NCBI RefSeq assembly: GCF_000143415.4
Contig: NW_003314323.1
Coordinates: 624,499-688,498 of the forward strand
Origin: Selaginella moellendorffii
Taxonomy: Eukaryota > Streptophyta > Lycopodiopsida > Selaginellales > Selaginellaceae
Direction of reading: 5' to 3'
Length of the DNA: 64,000 nucleotides
Position 1 is the first letter of the stretch. Each line of letters begins with the position of its first letter. Below the pieces are notes generated by a model. The model ran no database searches. It was not told where the DNA came from and saw only the letters and a program-made list of their open reading frames with translations. Shown piece by piece: positions 1 through 8,879 of this stretch. The position numbers and the translations under genes were made by a program.

Positions 1-23
1 TTTCTTTCTCACTCGCATTACAG

Positions 24-1141
24 GAAAAGGAGGAACTTTTAGACGACTACAAGGTTAAAATTGAAGAGCTGCAGATTGCTCTACTGGAATGCTCTACGGA
101 GTATGAAGTCAAGGCAAGTTTTGTTTGTATGCCAACATTTCTTCTATTTGGTCTTCTAAATTCTTCTTTTTGCTTATTGCAGATAGTTGAAATGAAAATG
201 ATGATGCTAAACTTGAAATCTCAGTATCGGCAGCAGATGACGACTACCGGAAACGCCCATATCAATGTGAAACTTCTACAGCCGCCAACGACGAAAGAGT
301 TTTCCTTGGTTACAAACAACCAAGCGAAACAAAACGTTGATTTTCTGAAGAAGCAAATGCAAAAGCTCAAGCAGGATAAAGAAAATTTGAGCAGGGAGCT
401 CTTTTCTATGAAAAAGAAGCAGAGGTACGTGGTCATCATCCCAAGCCCGCTTCTCGAACTAAATTTCTTGCCAGGCAATCTGAGAAGCAGAAGAAAAGCC
501 TTGACGACGCGTTGAACAAAGTCTCTTGCTTAAGAAGGTCAGCACCAGGAACTAAAACGGTATAATGTTCCAAATACCGGGGCTGAACTACTGGGCTTAG
601 TTTAATGATTTCAGAGACCTGGCAAGACGAGACGAGGAGATATTGGATTCTCATCTAAGAGAGAAAGAACAGAGAGCTCAGCTGCATGAACTTCACCATG
701 CGCTACAAAACGCGAGAGCGGCTCAGGCAGAGCCTGGAAAGCTGCTGGCGCTGCTTCCGGTGCTCAGAAACTGGCTAAAATCTGTTAAAAAGGTATTTGT
801 CAAGCAAACTTTTTTTCATTGACCAAGCAAAGTTCTTTTCATTTGTTCTTCAGGGTCAATATTACTACGAGCCGAATCTAATACACAGCTTAGAACCTTT
901 CGTCCAGTCGCAGGCATTTACGAGAAAAACGCCATCAAAGGCAAGTCTATCCTTTTCGTCGATTTTTGCTATACTAACTAGTGAAGGTTCCGACACAGAC
1001 GCCGCTGGCGATAACAGCAGACTATGCTAAAGAGAATCGCCAGGGACCTCGAGTTGACAAGATTGTCGGGTCAGTGACGAAAGAAATCCAAGCATTGCAA
1101 AAGGCACTCGAGAAGCTTGCATGCGGGAGATATCAGTAAAG
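24..1141 (+). CDS. 3' part of a spliced coiled-coil protein gene (array copy A)
   Basis: The gene enters from outside the window. Six exons keep one frame: 24-113, 183-424, 475-537, 615-792, 854-940 and 987 onward. The product is rich in Lys, Glu, Gln and Leu with heptad-like spacing (for example KKQMQKLKQDKENLSREL), so a coiled coil is likely; I do not recognise the family. Two introns, after 113 and 940, need GC-AG splicing to keep frame. The end is ambiguous. As written, an A4 run at 1080-1083 leads into a non-coiled tail, and a GT-AG intron at 1142-1198 would then join the downstream PPR frame. With one A fewer the frame reads KEIQALQKALEKLACGRYQ and stops at 1140, which looks far more natural. 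I therefore suspect a one-base frameshift in this copy. A degraded copy lies at 13780-14400. Confidence 0.5.
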
Positions 1142-1181
1142 GTCAATGAATTTCCTCTCATAGAATTGTTGCGGGAGTCTC

Positions 1182-3419
1182 ATGTTTCTTACTTCCAGGC
1201 GATTGAAATGGCAGCAGAGGCTGAGAAGACGGAAGAGAGGCTATTCTAAGCACGCAGCAAAGGAAGAAGTAACCCAACCAAGTCTGGAGGTTCTTTCGTC
1301 CTTGCTCCTGCAGTGCCTGGACGTGGAAGTCGCTCGCCACGTTCACTCCCACATCTCCAATCACGGGCTGGAAGCGTCGCTAGCGGACCAGCTCGTGGCG
1401 ACGTACGTGAGGCTTGGATGTTTGAGTGAAGCTCACCAAGTACTTAACAGGAACTCTTGCTCGGGGCTGGGGACATGGAGTGGGATCATCACGGGGTATG
1501 TCCAGAATGGGCAGCGGGCAGCGGCATTTTTTCTCTTCCGGAAAATGCAGCAGGACGGCATCGCTCCCAACAAGTTCGTGCTGGTGAGAGTCTTGAGCAG
1601 TGGTTGCTCGAGCCTCGCACAGGGAAAGCTGGCTCACGCGTGTTTATCAGAGGCAACGAGTGGCTCCGACCGTGTTGCTGGAAACGCAGCGATCAACATG
1701 TATGGGAAGTTTGGGTGCGTGGAATCGGCAAAGGCAGTGTTTGACAGAGTTTTGGAGCGGGATATCATCACCTGGACGTTGATGGTCTCTGCGTATGCCC
1801 AAAACGGGCATACCCGAGAGGCATTTCAAGTCTTTGGGAAGATGCTGGTGGAGGGGGTGGTGCCAAACAAGGTGACTTTTCTGGCTATACTCAACGCTTG
1901 CTCGAGCTCGTCACAGGCTGGTTTTGTCCATCGGTTGCTCTTTGAGAGCGGGTTCCAGTTCACCGCCATGGTAGAGTCCTCTCTCGTGGACGCGTATGGC
2001 AAATGCAAGAACGTCAGTGCTGCAAGGGCAGTGTTTAGCTCGATGACGGACAAGACCAACGTGGTGACTTGGAACGCTTTCATCAGAGCTTTGGCCAGCA
2101 GCAGAGATGCGAGTGGAGCTCTTCAAACGTTTCGAAGCTTGCTGCTCCAAGGCTTGGTTCCCGACACGGTTACATTCATCAATGCCAGCCAGGGAGCGAA
2201 AACTCCTCCGGAAGCAAAGTACCTCGAAACTTGCCGCCAGGAGAGTGGGGTTCAACTGGACATAGCTCTCGGCAACGCTCTCATCAACATGTTTGGCGGC
2301 AGCAGCCAGGCTTGCGAAGCTCGGAGAGTTTTCGATGCGACTCACAACAAGAACATCGTCTCCTGGAACGCGATGCTGTCGGCTTACTCTCAGAACGGAC
2401 ACTTCGAAGAGACGATCGCACTCTTCAAACAGATGGCCTCGACCAAGACGGTGAAGCCCGATAAGCTTACGTTCGCGTCGGTTCTAAGCTCGTGTGCGAA
2501 CCTCGAGAACCTCCGGGAAGGAAAGCTAGCGCACGCAGCAGCAGTGGAAGCTGGCCTGGAGTTCGCAGTGCCCGTAGCTGCGACGCTCATCCAGATGTAC
2601 TCCAAGTGCCACTGCCTCGAAGAAGCCAGGGACATTTTCAGCCGGAGTCCATCCTCGGACGTGGTAGCGTGGACTGTGATGATCTCGGCCTATGCTCAAA
2701 ACGGTCGACCCCAGGAAGCCATCGCTCTCTTCTTCCGCATGACAGTGCCTCCAGATGGCGTGGCCTTCGCCACCGCCCTGGGAGCCTGTGCGAGTGCCGA
2801 GAACTTGGAGGCCGGAAGAGTGGTCCGAGCACAGATCGTGGAGCTTGGGCTGGACGCTGAGAGGGCGGTGGCCAACGCGGTGCTGGACCTCTACGGCAAG
2901 TGTGCCGAGATCGTCGAGACAGCGGAGATCTTCGGCAGGATGAGGCAGCGAGACAGAGTTTCGTGGAACACTATGGTGGCGGCGTATGCCCGAGCCGGGC
3001 ATACCGCCGGGAGCCTGTGGTGCTTCCGGGCGATGCAGCTGGAGGGCGTTTGTCCGAGCGAGGTGAGCTTGGTGAGCGTGCTCTCGACATACAGCCACGC
3101 GGGTCTCGTCGAGCAGGGCTGCCAGTGCTTCGCCTCCATCGCGAGCGACTATGGGATGGTTCCATCGCGCGAGCAGCAGGGGTGTGTGGTGGATCTCCTG
3201 GGCCGAGCGGGGTCGTGGATTGCGGAGGATTTGATCCGGGTGGTGGCTCCATCCACGTCGAGCTCCGAGCTGTGGAAGGCGGTGTTGAGCGCTTGCAGGA
3301 TCCACTCGGACGTGGAGCTGGGCGAGTGTGCGGCTGCTTGTGTTCTGGAGATGGATCCTGGCAGTGACTCCGCTCATATCATCTTGTCCAGCATCTATGC
3401 TATGGATCATCCAACTTAG
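1182..3419 (+). CDS. PLS-class pentatricopeptide repeat protein (array copy A, full length)
   Basis: Intronless frame of 745 aa made of tandem PPR motifs of 31-36 residues. Typical cores such as VVTWNAF, IVSWNAMLSAYSQNG and VVAWTVMISAYAQNG recur from about residue 90 to 640, with lengths alternating as in PLS arrays. The C-terminus (LLGRAG, SELWKAVLSACRIH, DPGSDSAHIILSSIYA) is an E-type extension that stops early; there is no DYW domain. PLS-class proteins bind organellar RNA, mainly for C-to-U editing, and E-type members usually rely on a partner deaminase. The first ATG gives a basic N-terminus (MFLTSRRLKWQQRLRRRKRG) that could be a targeting peptide, but the residues from 1199 could also be a spliced continuation of the upstream gene. 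Partial, broken copies lie at 6175-7679 and 18335-19500; only this copy keeps its N-terminal third. Confidence 0.85.
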   Translation: MFLTSRRLKWQQRLRRRKRGYSKHAAKEEVTQPSLEVLSSLLLQCLDVEVARHVHSHISNHGLEASLADQLVATYVRLGCLSEAHQVLNRNSCSGLGTWSGIITGYVQNGQRAAAFFLFRKMQQDGIAPNKFVLVRVLSSGCSSLAQGKLAHACLSEATSGSDRVAGNAAINMYGKFGCVESAKAVFDRVLERDIITWTLMVSAYAQNGHTREAFQVFGKMLVEGVVPNKVTFLAILNACSSSSQAGFVHRLLFESGFQFTAMVESSLVDAYGKCKNVSAARAVFSSMTDKTNVVTWNAFIRALASSRDASGALQTFRSLLLQGLVPDTVTFINASQGAKTPPEAKYLETCRQESGVQLDIALGNALINMFGGSSQACEARRVFDATHNKNIVSWNAMLSAYSQNGHFEETIALFKQMASTKTVKPDKLTFASVLSSCANLENLREGKLAHAAAVEAGLEFAVPVAATLIQMYSKCHCLEEARDIFSRSPSSDVVAWTVMISAYAQNGRPQEAIALFFRMTVPPDGVAFATALGACASAENLEAGRVVRAQIVELGLDAERAVANAVLDLYGKCAEIVETAEIFGRMRQRDRVSWNTMVAAYARAGHTAGSLWCFRAMQLEGVCPSEVSLVSVLSTYSHAGLVEQGCQCFASIASDYGMVPSREQQGCVVDLLGRAGSWIAEDLIRVVAPSTSSSELWKAVLSACRIHSDVELGECAAACVLEMDPGSDSAHIILSSIYAMDHPT

Positions 3420-3901
3420 ATGGAGTTTCTTGAGTGTGATCCTCGAAAACCATGCAGAGAAACTTCTCTTGAGGACTTTTCCATAGCCTGTTGACATTGT
3501 GACAAGGATATAGTCTGAAAGGATTCTAAGCTTGCGAAGAAACCATGCGGTGGCAAAGAAGGACATGATCTTGGTTCCTGCGACGACTTCCTTGGTATGA
3601 TTTCGCAATGTCTGGCGGTATCGAAGGTTTAGCCGAGAATCCCGAGCGGTTTCTTTTCTGGTGATGCATCCGCGGAAGACTTCGGCGAGTGGATAAGCAC
3701 GGAAAATTGTACAAAAGTCTGGACAGAATGGTGGCGTGCCAGCGACTTGAAAATGGTCGCGTTTTTTTTTGACAAGTCATGTGGCGAGTTTGGTGGGAAG
3801 ACCAGCATGATTAAAGTCTTTGTCGGAAGCTCCGGATCATCTCATCACAATCACAAGCTTTTCTCGAGATGGATCGCCGATTTAGAGGTTTGCTTTGCTC
3901 T
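3420..3901. other. Spacer between PPR and CRP genes, part of the duplicated unit
   Basis: No gene is seen. The sequence repeats closely at 7680-8199 and 19500-20036, so it belongs to the duplicated unit and holds the PPR 3' flank and the CRP promoter. Copies B and C have a TATA box here (8144-8150 and 19965-19971). In copy A the bases between 'ggatcatctca' and 'cacaagcttttctcgag' are shortened and the TATA box is missing. Confidence 0.7.
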
Positions 3902-4177
3902 ATGATGAGGCGATTTGGAGTGATGTTCCTGGTGCTCTTGGCGCTGGCGGCGGTGGCCACGGAGGTGGAGGCGCAGCAGCAGTGCTTCAGCGAGCGTGCA
4001 TGCTTGCCGGGAGGATTGGACTGCGATACCTACTGCAAGTCTTGCCATTTCTTCCAAGCGGGCCAGCGATGCGTCAAGTGCAAGGGCGGGAGCTGCGATA
4101 TCTTCTTAAGGTGCATCTGTGATGCACCGTGCAGCTTCTCAAACTGCCCAATGCTCTCAGGCTGGAAAACAGCCTGA
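3902..4177 (+). CDS. Small secreted cysteine-rich peptide (CRP copy A)
   Basis: The product has a clear signal peptide (MRRFGVMFLVLLALAAVATEVEA) with probable cleavage before QQQC. The mature part of about 65 aa has 12 cysteines, an even number that suggests six disulfides. I do not recognise a named family; the layout is that of plant secreted cysteine-rich peptides, such as antimicrobial or signalling peptides, and function is unknown. The start used is the ATG pair at 3902/3905, shared with the other copies; an in-frame ATG at 3869 exists only here because of a local change. The usual TAG stop has become TGG, adding Trp-Lys-Thr-Ala before TGA. The mature part differs from copies B and C at several sites (LDCDTYC, CDIFLRC). 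Copy A has lost the TATA box. An AATAAA lies at 4218-4223. Confidence 0.75.
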   Translation: MMRRFGVMFLVLLALAAVATEVEAQQQCFSERACLPGGLDCDTYCKSCHFFQAGQRCVKCKGGSCDIFLRCICDAPCSFSNCPMLSGWKTA

Positions 4178-4465
4178 CTCTGTTGCTTGCTTCTCGCAAG
4201 GTGTGTTCTATCCATGAAATAAAAGTGTCAGCTTATGTTAAGGACAAAATTAGTCGTTAAGCCTACTAGCACAGACGGCACAGTTGAAATCCTGTTGGCG
4301 ATCAAGTGGAAGGATGTGAAATCCAGTTTACTTATCCGGGTAAGCTTCGCAAGTAGAGAAAGGAGCTGGTTGATTTTGGTTTTGCTGCCAGTGGTTTAAA
4401 GAATGTTTCATGCCAGAATGCAAGCAGTGGAGCTTTCAGGGGGTCCTGCTTGGTCACAGTAGGCT
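4178..4465. other. CRP 3' flank, shared with copies B and C
   Basis: No gene is seen. It aligns with 8476-8810 and 20298-20630. Collinearity ends near 4465, after 'ggtcacagtaggct', where the sequence jumps into an inverted AUG5 fragment. Confidence 0.6.
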
Positions 4466-4469
4466 TCAC

Positions 4470-4738
4470 TGGTACTCGGCAATGATCTGCACTGTCTGCT
4501 CGCACCGCTGATCGAAAGGCTCAAGCTGGACTTGTTTGTGCCTGGTTTCCAAGAGAGGAAAAAAAGTAAGAACTTTGAAAGATCTCAAGAATTTGGAAGG
4601 ATCTGTAGGTTTTACCTACTATTGGATTCGAACTAATGACCCTCGCCGTATGAAAGCGATACTCTGACCGCTGAGTTAACCGATCTCCTCTTGTAGCCAT
4701 GCCAGGATCGCCTCCGACTGTCTGCATTTGCCCGAATC
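4470..4738 (-). pseudogene. Inverted fragment of AUG5 (start of exon 2, intron 1, start of exon 1)
   Basis: Reverse-complement reading gives the first codons of AUG5 exon 1 (4681-4738), an unrelated 68-bp insert (4613-4680), then intron 1 and the start of exon 2 (4470-4612), matching 10395-11090 and 22233-22970. Most of exon 1 is missing and has been replaced by the insert, so nothing functional can be made. This is part of a larger inverted block (4470-6140) attached to unit A. Confidence 0.8.
4613..4680 (-). pseudogene. trnM-CAU: Plastid-type elongator tRNA-Met(CAU) fragment used as filler DNA
   Basis: The minus strand reads as a tRNA lacking about the first six bases. It has a D-arm beginning TTAACTCAG, an anticodon stem TCGCT/GGCGA around the loop TTCATAC (anticodon CAT), a T-arm with GTTCGAATCC, and a 3' acceptor strand ending AGTAGGTA. 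The pattern matches the chloroplast trnM-CAU consensus as I know it. The 5' acceptor strand is replaced by AUG5 exon 1 sequence, so the acceptor stem cannot pair and the fragment is very unlikely to work as a tRNA. It sits exactly where most of AUG5 exon 1 is missing. Confidence 0.75.
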
Positions 4739-4812
4739 AGGATGAGGCCCGGATCTCGGCGTCGGCGCTGGCATTTTGGGATACTGCATTCTAGTAGCAG
4801 CGAACAGTGTCT
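4739..4812 (+). repeat. 74-bp micro-inversion of the AUG5 upstream sequence
   Basis: This stretch reads in the same direction as its counterpart at 22152-22222 (gatgaggcccgg... to ...gcgaacagtgt), while both flanks read as the reverse complement of unit C. It has therefore been flipped back inside an inverted block. Confidence 0.8.
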
Positions 4813-6140
4813 GCGCTCAACACCCTGATCACCCAGGACGATCGAGTTTAAAATCTACCGTACGTTTTTAGGGTTCTATAGAAACTTGCTCACCGTACAG
4901 TTTATTTACCGTACAGTCTCTTACATAGAGCTCGGTCTCCACAATAAACTTGGGGTCCTTCGTCGCCAGTAGAGCATGCTCGAGGTAGGGAACCGCACCT
5001 CTACGCGTTATAGAAGCACCACGATCAACTTTGACCTCAATAGGGTTTAGCTCTTCGAACCACGCATTTGCCCGCTCAAGCTCCTCCGCACCAAAAAGCC
5101 CGGTGTAATTCGTTTCGCCTGCAACCGAGTGAGTCTCGCAGGGACATCACAAAGAAGCTCTCGCCTTACCATCTTTAAACATGAGGCTCAGGTACAGGTG
5201 CACAGTACTCGCCACCTTGTAGCACGCAAAATATGAGCTCAGTCTTTCAACGTTTCTTGCACATGATCATCTTTACCATCCGTAACTGCTGGTCGACTCC
5301 CCGATTAGAGCAAACCTGGAGGAACTGTTGGCTGGTTTCATCAGAGCCCGGATAGCTGGCAAAAGCAAACAGCAGATTCATTATGTCCCTGAGTAACTTG
5401 AACGTCGAGTCGTGGATCTGAATATCAACTGAGAAGCACGATTAACTTAGTTGCAAATACATATAACTCACCTTAACGAGCTTCAACGTAGAATCATAGC
5501 ACTGACTTGTAGAAACAAGGCGATCACGATTTACCGCCAACTCCATGAGCGCCTCTGCCATTTTAAACACCTCCCGCAAGCCCATGCCGGATAGCACTGA
5601 GAGACTACGGAAAAGCAAGAATGAATGATCCGGCCTCACCAAGGAAAGCTCTTCCACAATAGACAAGTGCAGAGCAATCATCTGGCACTTCATCAAGAGA
5701 CACTGTACAAAAGAATCAGATCGAACATGGAGTTACTACTACCGGTCGTGCTGCATGGACCAACAATGGTTCGCAACCTGATGAAGGTTTCCAAGCTGCA
5801 GTTCGGGAGAAGGGCGGCTTTCACCTGCAATGTGACTGTCAGAATAAATCGTAACTGGTGCTTGTTACCTTACCAACAGCATAGGCCTTCCATAAACCCT
5901 GTGAACACCACAGTTGGGTGTTGCATACAAAATGAGCGAAAAAAAGGAGTTACCAGATGCGCAAAACATTCTAGCTGCCGATGAGCAGCTCCAGGACTTC
6001 GCCCTTGGAGCGTGAAGCAAAGGAAAGAGCGAAACTGAGCGAAACTGAGTAGGAAACGACTTGTTGTCCAGCTCAGAGCAGCATCTGAGATAAGATCTCT
6101 CTCGCGACTTGTTGTCCAGCTCAGAGCAGCATCTTACATC
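4813..6140 (-). pseudogene. Inverted copy of unidentified multi-exon gene 'U'
   Basis: Reverse-complement reading matches 8880-10260 and 20640-22050. Coding-looking exons on the minus strand include KCQMIALHLSIVEELSL, GLREVFKMAEALMELAVNRD, HDSTFKLLRDIMNLL and a C-terminal part with TGLFGAEELERANAWFEEL and VKVDRGASITRRGAVPYLEH. This copy has some of the best-preserved exons, but a stretch matching ATGATRLIRGAFDIIE in copy C is missing, and the block is cut off from a normal promoter. I do not recognise the protein family. Splice-like junctions show that the parent was an ordinary intron-containing gene. Confidence 0.55.
6056..6135. repeat. Two direct copies of a ~30-bp sequence at the A/B junction
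   Basis: The sequence beginning 'cgacttgttgtccagctcag' occurs twice, near 6058 and 6107, just before unit B starts. The same sequence in opposite orientation is part of U near 8920. It may mark the junction where the units were joined. Confidence 0.6.
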
Positions 6141-6174
6141 CAGCTTTATCTTGGTTAAAGTGGCCTGTTAAAGT

Positions 6175-7679
6175 TGCTCGAGCTCGTTACAGGCTGGTTT
6201 TGTGCATCGGTTGCTCTTTGAGAGCGGGTTCCAGTTCAACGCCATGGTAGAGTCCTCTCTCGTGGACGCATATGGCAAATGCAAGAACGTCAGTGCTGCA
6301 ACGACAGTGTTTAGCTCCATGACGGACAAGACCAACGTGGTGTCTTGGAACGCTTTCAACAGAGCTTTGGCCAGCAGCAGAGATGCGAGTGGAGCTCTTC
6401 AAACGTTTCGAAGCTTGCTGCTCCAAGGCTTGGTTCCCGACACGGTTACGTTCATCAATGCCAGCCAGGGAGCGAGAACTCCTCCGGATGCAAAGTATCT
6501 TGAAACTTGCCGCCAGGAGGGTGGGGTTCAACTGGACATAGCTCTCGGCAACGCTCTCATCAACATGTTTGGCGGCAGCAGCCAGGGTTGCGAAGCTCGG
6601 AGAGTTTTCGATGCGACTCACAGTCACAACAAGAACATCGTTTCCTGGAACGCGATGCTGTCGGCTTACTCTCAGAACGGACACTTCGAAGAGACGATCG
6701 CACTCTTTAAACAGATGGCCTACCAAAACAGTCGTTCACGTCGGTTCTAAGCTCGTGTGCGAACCTCGAGAACCTCCGGGAAGGAAAGCTAGCACACGCA
6801 GCAGCAGTGGAAGCTGGCCTGGAGTTTGCAGTGCCCGTAGCTGCTACGCTCATCCAGATGTACTCCAAGTGCCACTGCCTCGAAGAAGCCAGGGACATTT
6901 TCAGCCGGAGTCCATCCTCGGACGTGGTAGCGTGGACTGTGATGATCTCGGCCTATGCTCAGAACGGTCGACCCCAGGAAGCCATCGCTCTCTTCTTCCG
7001 CATAACAGTCCCGCCAGATGGCGTTGGCTTTGCCACCGCTCTGGAAGCCTGTGCGAGAGCCGAGAACTTGGAGGCCGGAGTGGTCCGAGCAAAGATCGTG
7101 GAACTCGGGCTGGACGCTGAGAGGGCGGTGGCCGACGCGGTGCTGGACCTATACGGCAAGTGTGCCGAGATCGTCGAGACAGCGGAGATCTTCGACAGGA
7201 TGAGGCAGCGAGACAGAGTTTCGTGGAACACTATGGTGGCGGCGTATGCCCGAGCCGGGCATACCGCCGGGAGCCTGTGGTGCTTCCGGGCGATGCAGCT
7301 GGAGGGCGTTTGTCCGAGCGAGGTGAGCTTGGTGAGCGTGCTCTCGACATACAGCCACGCGGGTCTCGTCGAGCAGGGCTGCCAGTGCTTCGCCTCCATC
7401 GCGAGTGACTATGGGATGGTTCCATCGCGCGAGCAGCAGGGGTGTGTGGTGGATCTCCTGGGCCGAGCGGGGTCGTGGATTGCGGAGGATTTGATCCGGG
7501 TGGTGGCTCCATCCACGTCGAGCTCCGAGCTGTGGAAGGCGGTGTTGAGCTCTTGCAGGATCCACTCGGACGTGGAGCTGGGCGACTGCGCGGCTGCTTG
7601 CGTTCTGGAGATGGATCCTGGCAGTGACTCCGCTCATATCATCTTGTCCAATATCTATGCTATGGATCATCCAACTTAG
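6175..7679 (+). pseudogene. Truncated, frameshifted PPR gene (array copy B)
   Basis: Very similar to 1900-3419, but it starts abruptly at 6175 and lacks the first third of the protein. The frame is open from 6202 to about 6750. It then breaks where copy A's segment after QMA (codons for STKTVKPDKLTFA) has been replaced by a shorter sequence, and it resumes in another frame to 7679 with the same E-type end. A three-codon duplication (SHN) and a one-codon loss (AGVV for AGRVV) are also present. No promoter or start codon is evident. Confidence 0.85.
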
Positions 7680-8143
7680 ATGGAGTTTCTTGAGTGTGAT
7701 CCTCGAAAACCATGCAGAGAAACTTCTCTTGAGGACTTTTCTATAGCCTGTTGACATTGTGACAAGGATATAGTCTGAAAGGATTCTAAGCTTGCGAAGA
7801 AACCATGCGGTGGCAAAGAAGGATATGGTCTTGGTTCCTGCGACGACTTCCTTGGTATGATTTCGCAATGTCGGGCGCTGTCGAAGTTTTAGCCGAGAAT
7901 CCCGAGCGGCTTATTTTCTGGTCCACGGAAGACTTCGGGCCGAGTGGATAAGCACGGAAAATTGTACAAAAGTCTGAGCAGAATGGTGGCGTGCCAGCGA
8001 CTTGAAAATGGTCGCGTTTTTTTGACAAGTTGGCGAGTTTGGTGGGAAGACCAGCGTGATTAAAGTCTTTGCGACTTGAAAGATGGAAAGATGGGGCCCC
8101 AGGAAGTAACTCGGAAGCCCCGGATCATCTCAGCACTCGGTTG

Positions 8144-8150
8144 TATAAAA
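8144..8150 (+). promoter_or_regulatory. TATA box of CRP copy B
   Basis: TATAAAA lies about 55-70 bp upstream of the CRP start codons, in sequence conserved with copy C (19965-19971) and missing from copy A. Confidence 0.6.
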
Positions 8151-8199
8151 TCGCAAGCTTTTCTCGAGATCGGTCGCCGATTTAGAGGTTTGCTTGCTC

Positions 8200-8475
8200 A
8201 TGCTTTGCTCTACGATGAGGCGATTTGGAGTGATGTTCCTGGTGCTCTTGGCGCTGGCGGCGGTGGCCACGGAGGTGGAGGCGCAGCAGCAGTGCTTCCG
8301 CGAGAATGCATGCCTGCCGGGAGGATTGAGCTGCAACTCCTATTGCAAGTCTTGCCATTTCTTCCAGGCGGGCCAGCGATGCGTCAAGTGCAGGGGCGGG
8401 AGCTGCACCCTGTTTGGAAGATGCATCTGTGATGCACCGTGCAGCTTCTCAAACTGTCCAACGTATTCAGGCTAG
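8200..8475 (+). CDS. Small secreted cysteine-rich peptide (CRP copy B)
   Basis: The first ATG at 8200 gives MLCSTMRRFG..., and the conserved start used by all copies is the ATG at 8215. A hydrophobic signal peptide ends at VEA, followed by QQQC and a mature part of about 63 aa with 12 cysteines (pairs such as YCKSC, RCVKC and RCIC). Mature-region differences from copy A include FRENAC, LSCNSYC and CTLFGRC. It ends with TYSG and TAG. The function is not known; it probably enters the secretory pathway and folds with disulfides. A TATA box and a downstream aataaa suggest that it can be expressed, although the genes around it in unit B are broken. Confidence 0.75.
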   Translation: MLCSTMRRFGVMFLVLLALAAVATEVEAQQQCFRENACLPGGLSCNSYCKSCHFFQAGQRCVKCRGGSCTLFGRCICDAPCSFSNCPTYSG

Positions 8476-8879
8476 AAAACAGCCTGACTCTGACTCTGTT
8501 GCTTGCGGTGTGTTCTATCTTCATGAAATAAAAGATGTGTTCGGTGTCAGCCTAAGTTAATCAAAAAGAGGACTCGCTTTAAGGAAGGGTAAAGTTTAAC
8601 ATATAAAGCAAAACCCTGTTACAGTTGAAATCCACGGATATCCTGTTGGCGATGAAGCGGAAGGATGTGAAATCCGGGTAAGCTTCGCAAGTAGAGAAAG
8701 GAGCTGGCTGACTTTGTTTTTGCTGCCAGTCGTTTGAAGAATGTTCCACTGCCAGAGCCTACAACGCAAGCAGTGGAGCTTTCGGGGTCCTGCTTGGTCA
8801 CGGTAGGCTAGCTAGTTCATTTGGAACTGCTTTCTTCAGGGGTGTTTTGGAGCAGTTGTCGATGATTCCATCGCCAACG
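8476..8879. other. CRP-to-U spacer in unit B
   Basis: No gene is seen. It is conserved with 20298-20680 and partly with 4178-4465. It contains the CRP polyadenylation region (AATAAA near 8526). Confidence 0.6.

Noticed and set aside
2526-3608. 360-codon minus-strand frame opposite the PPR gene
   Set aside because: It mirrors the GC-rich PPR coding strand and recurs only where the PPR copies occur.
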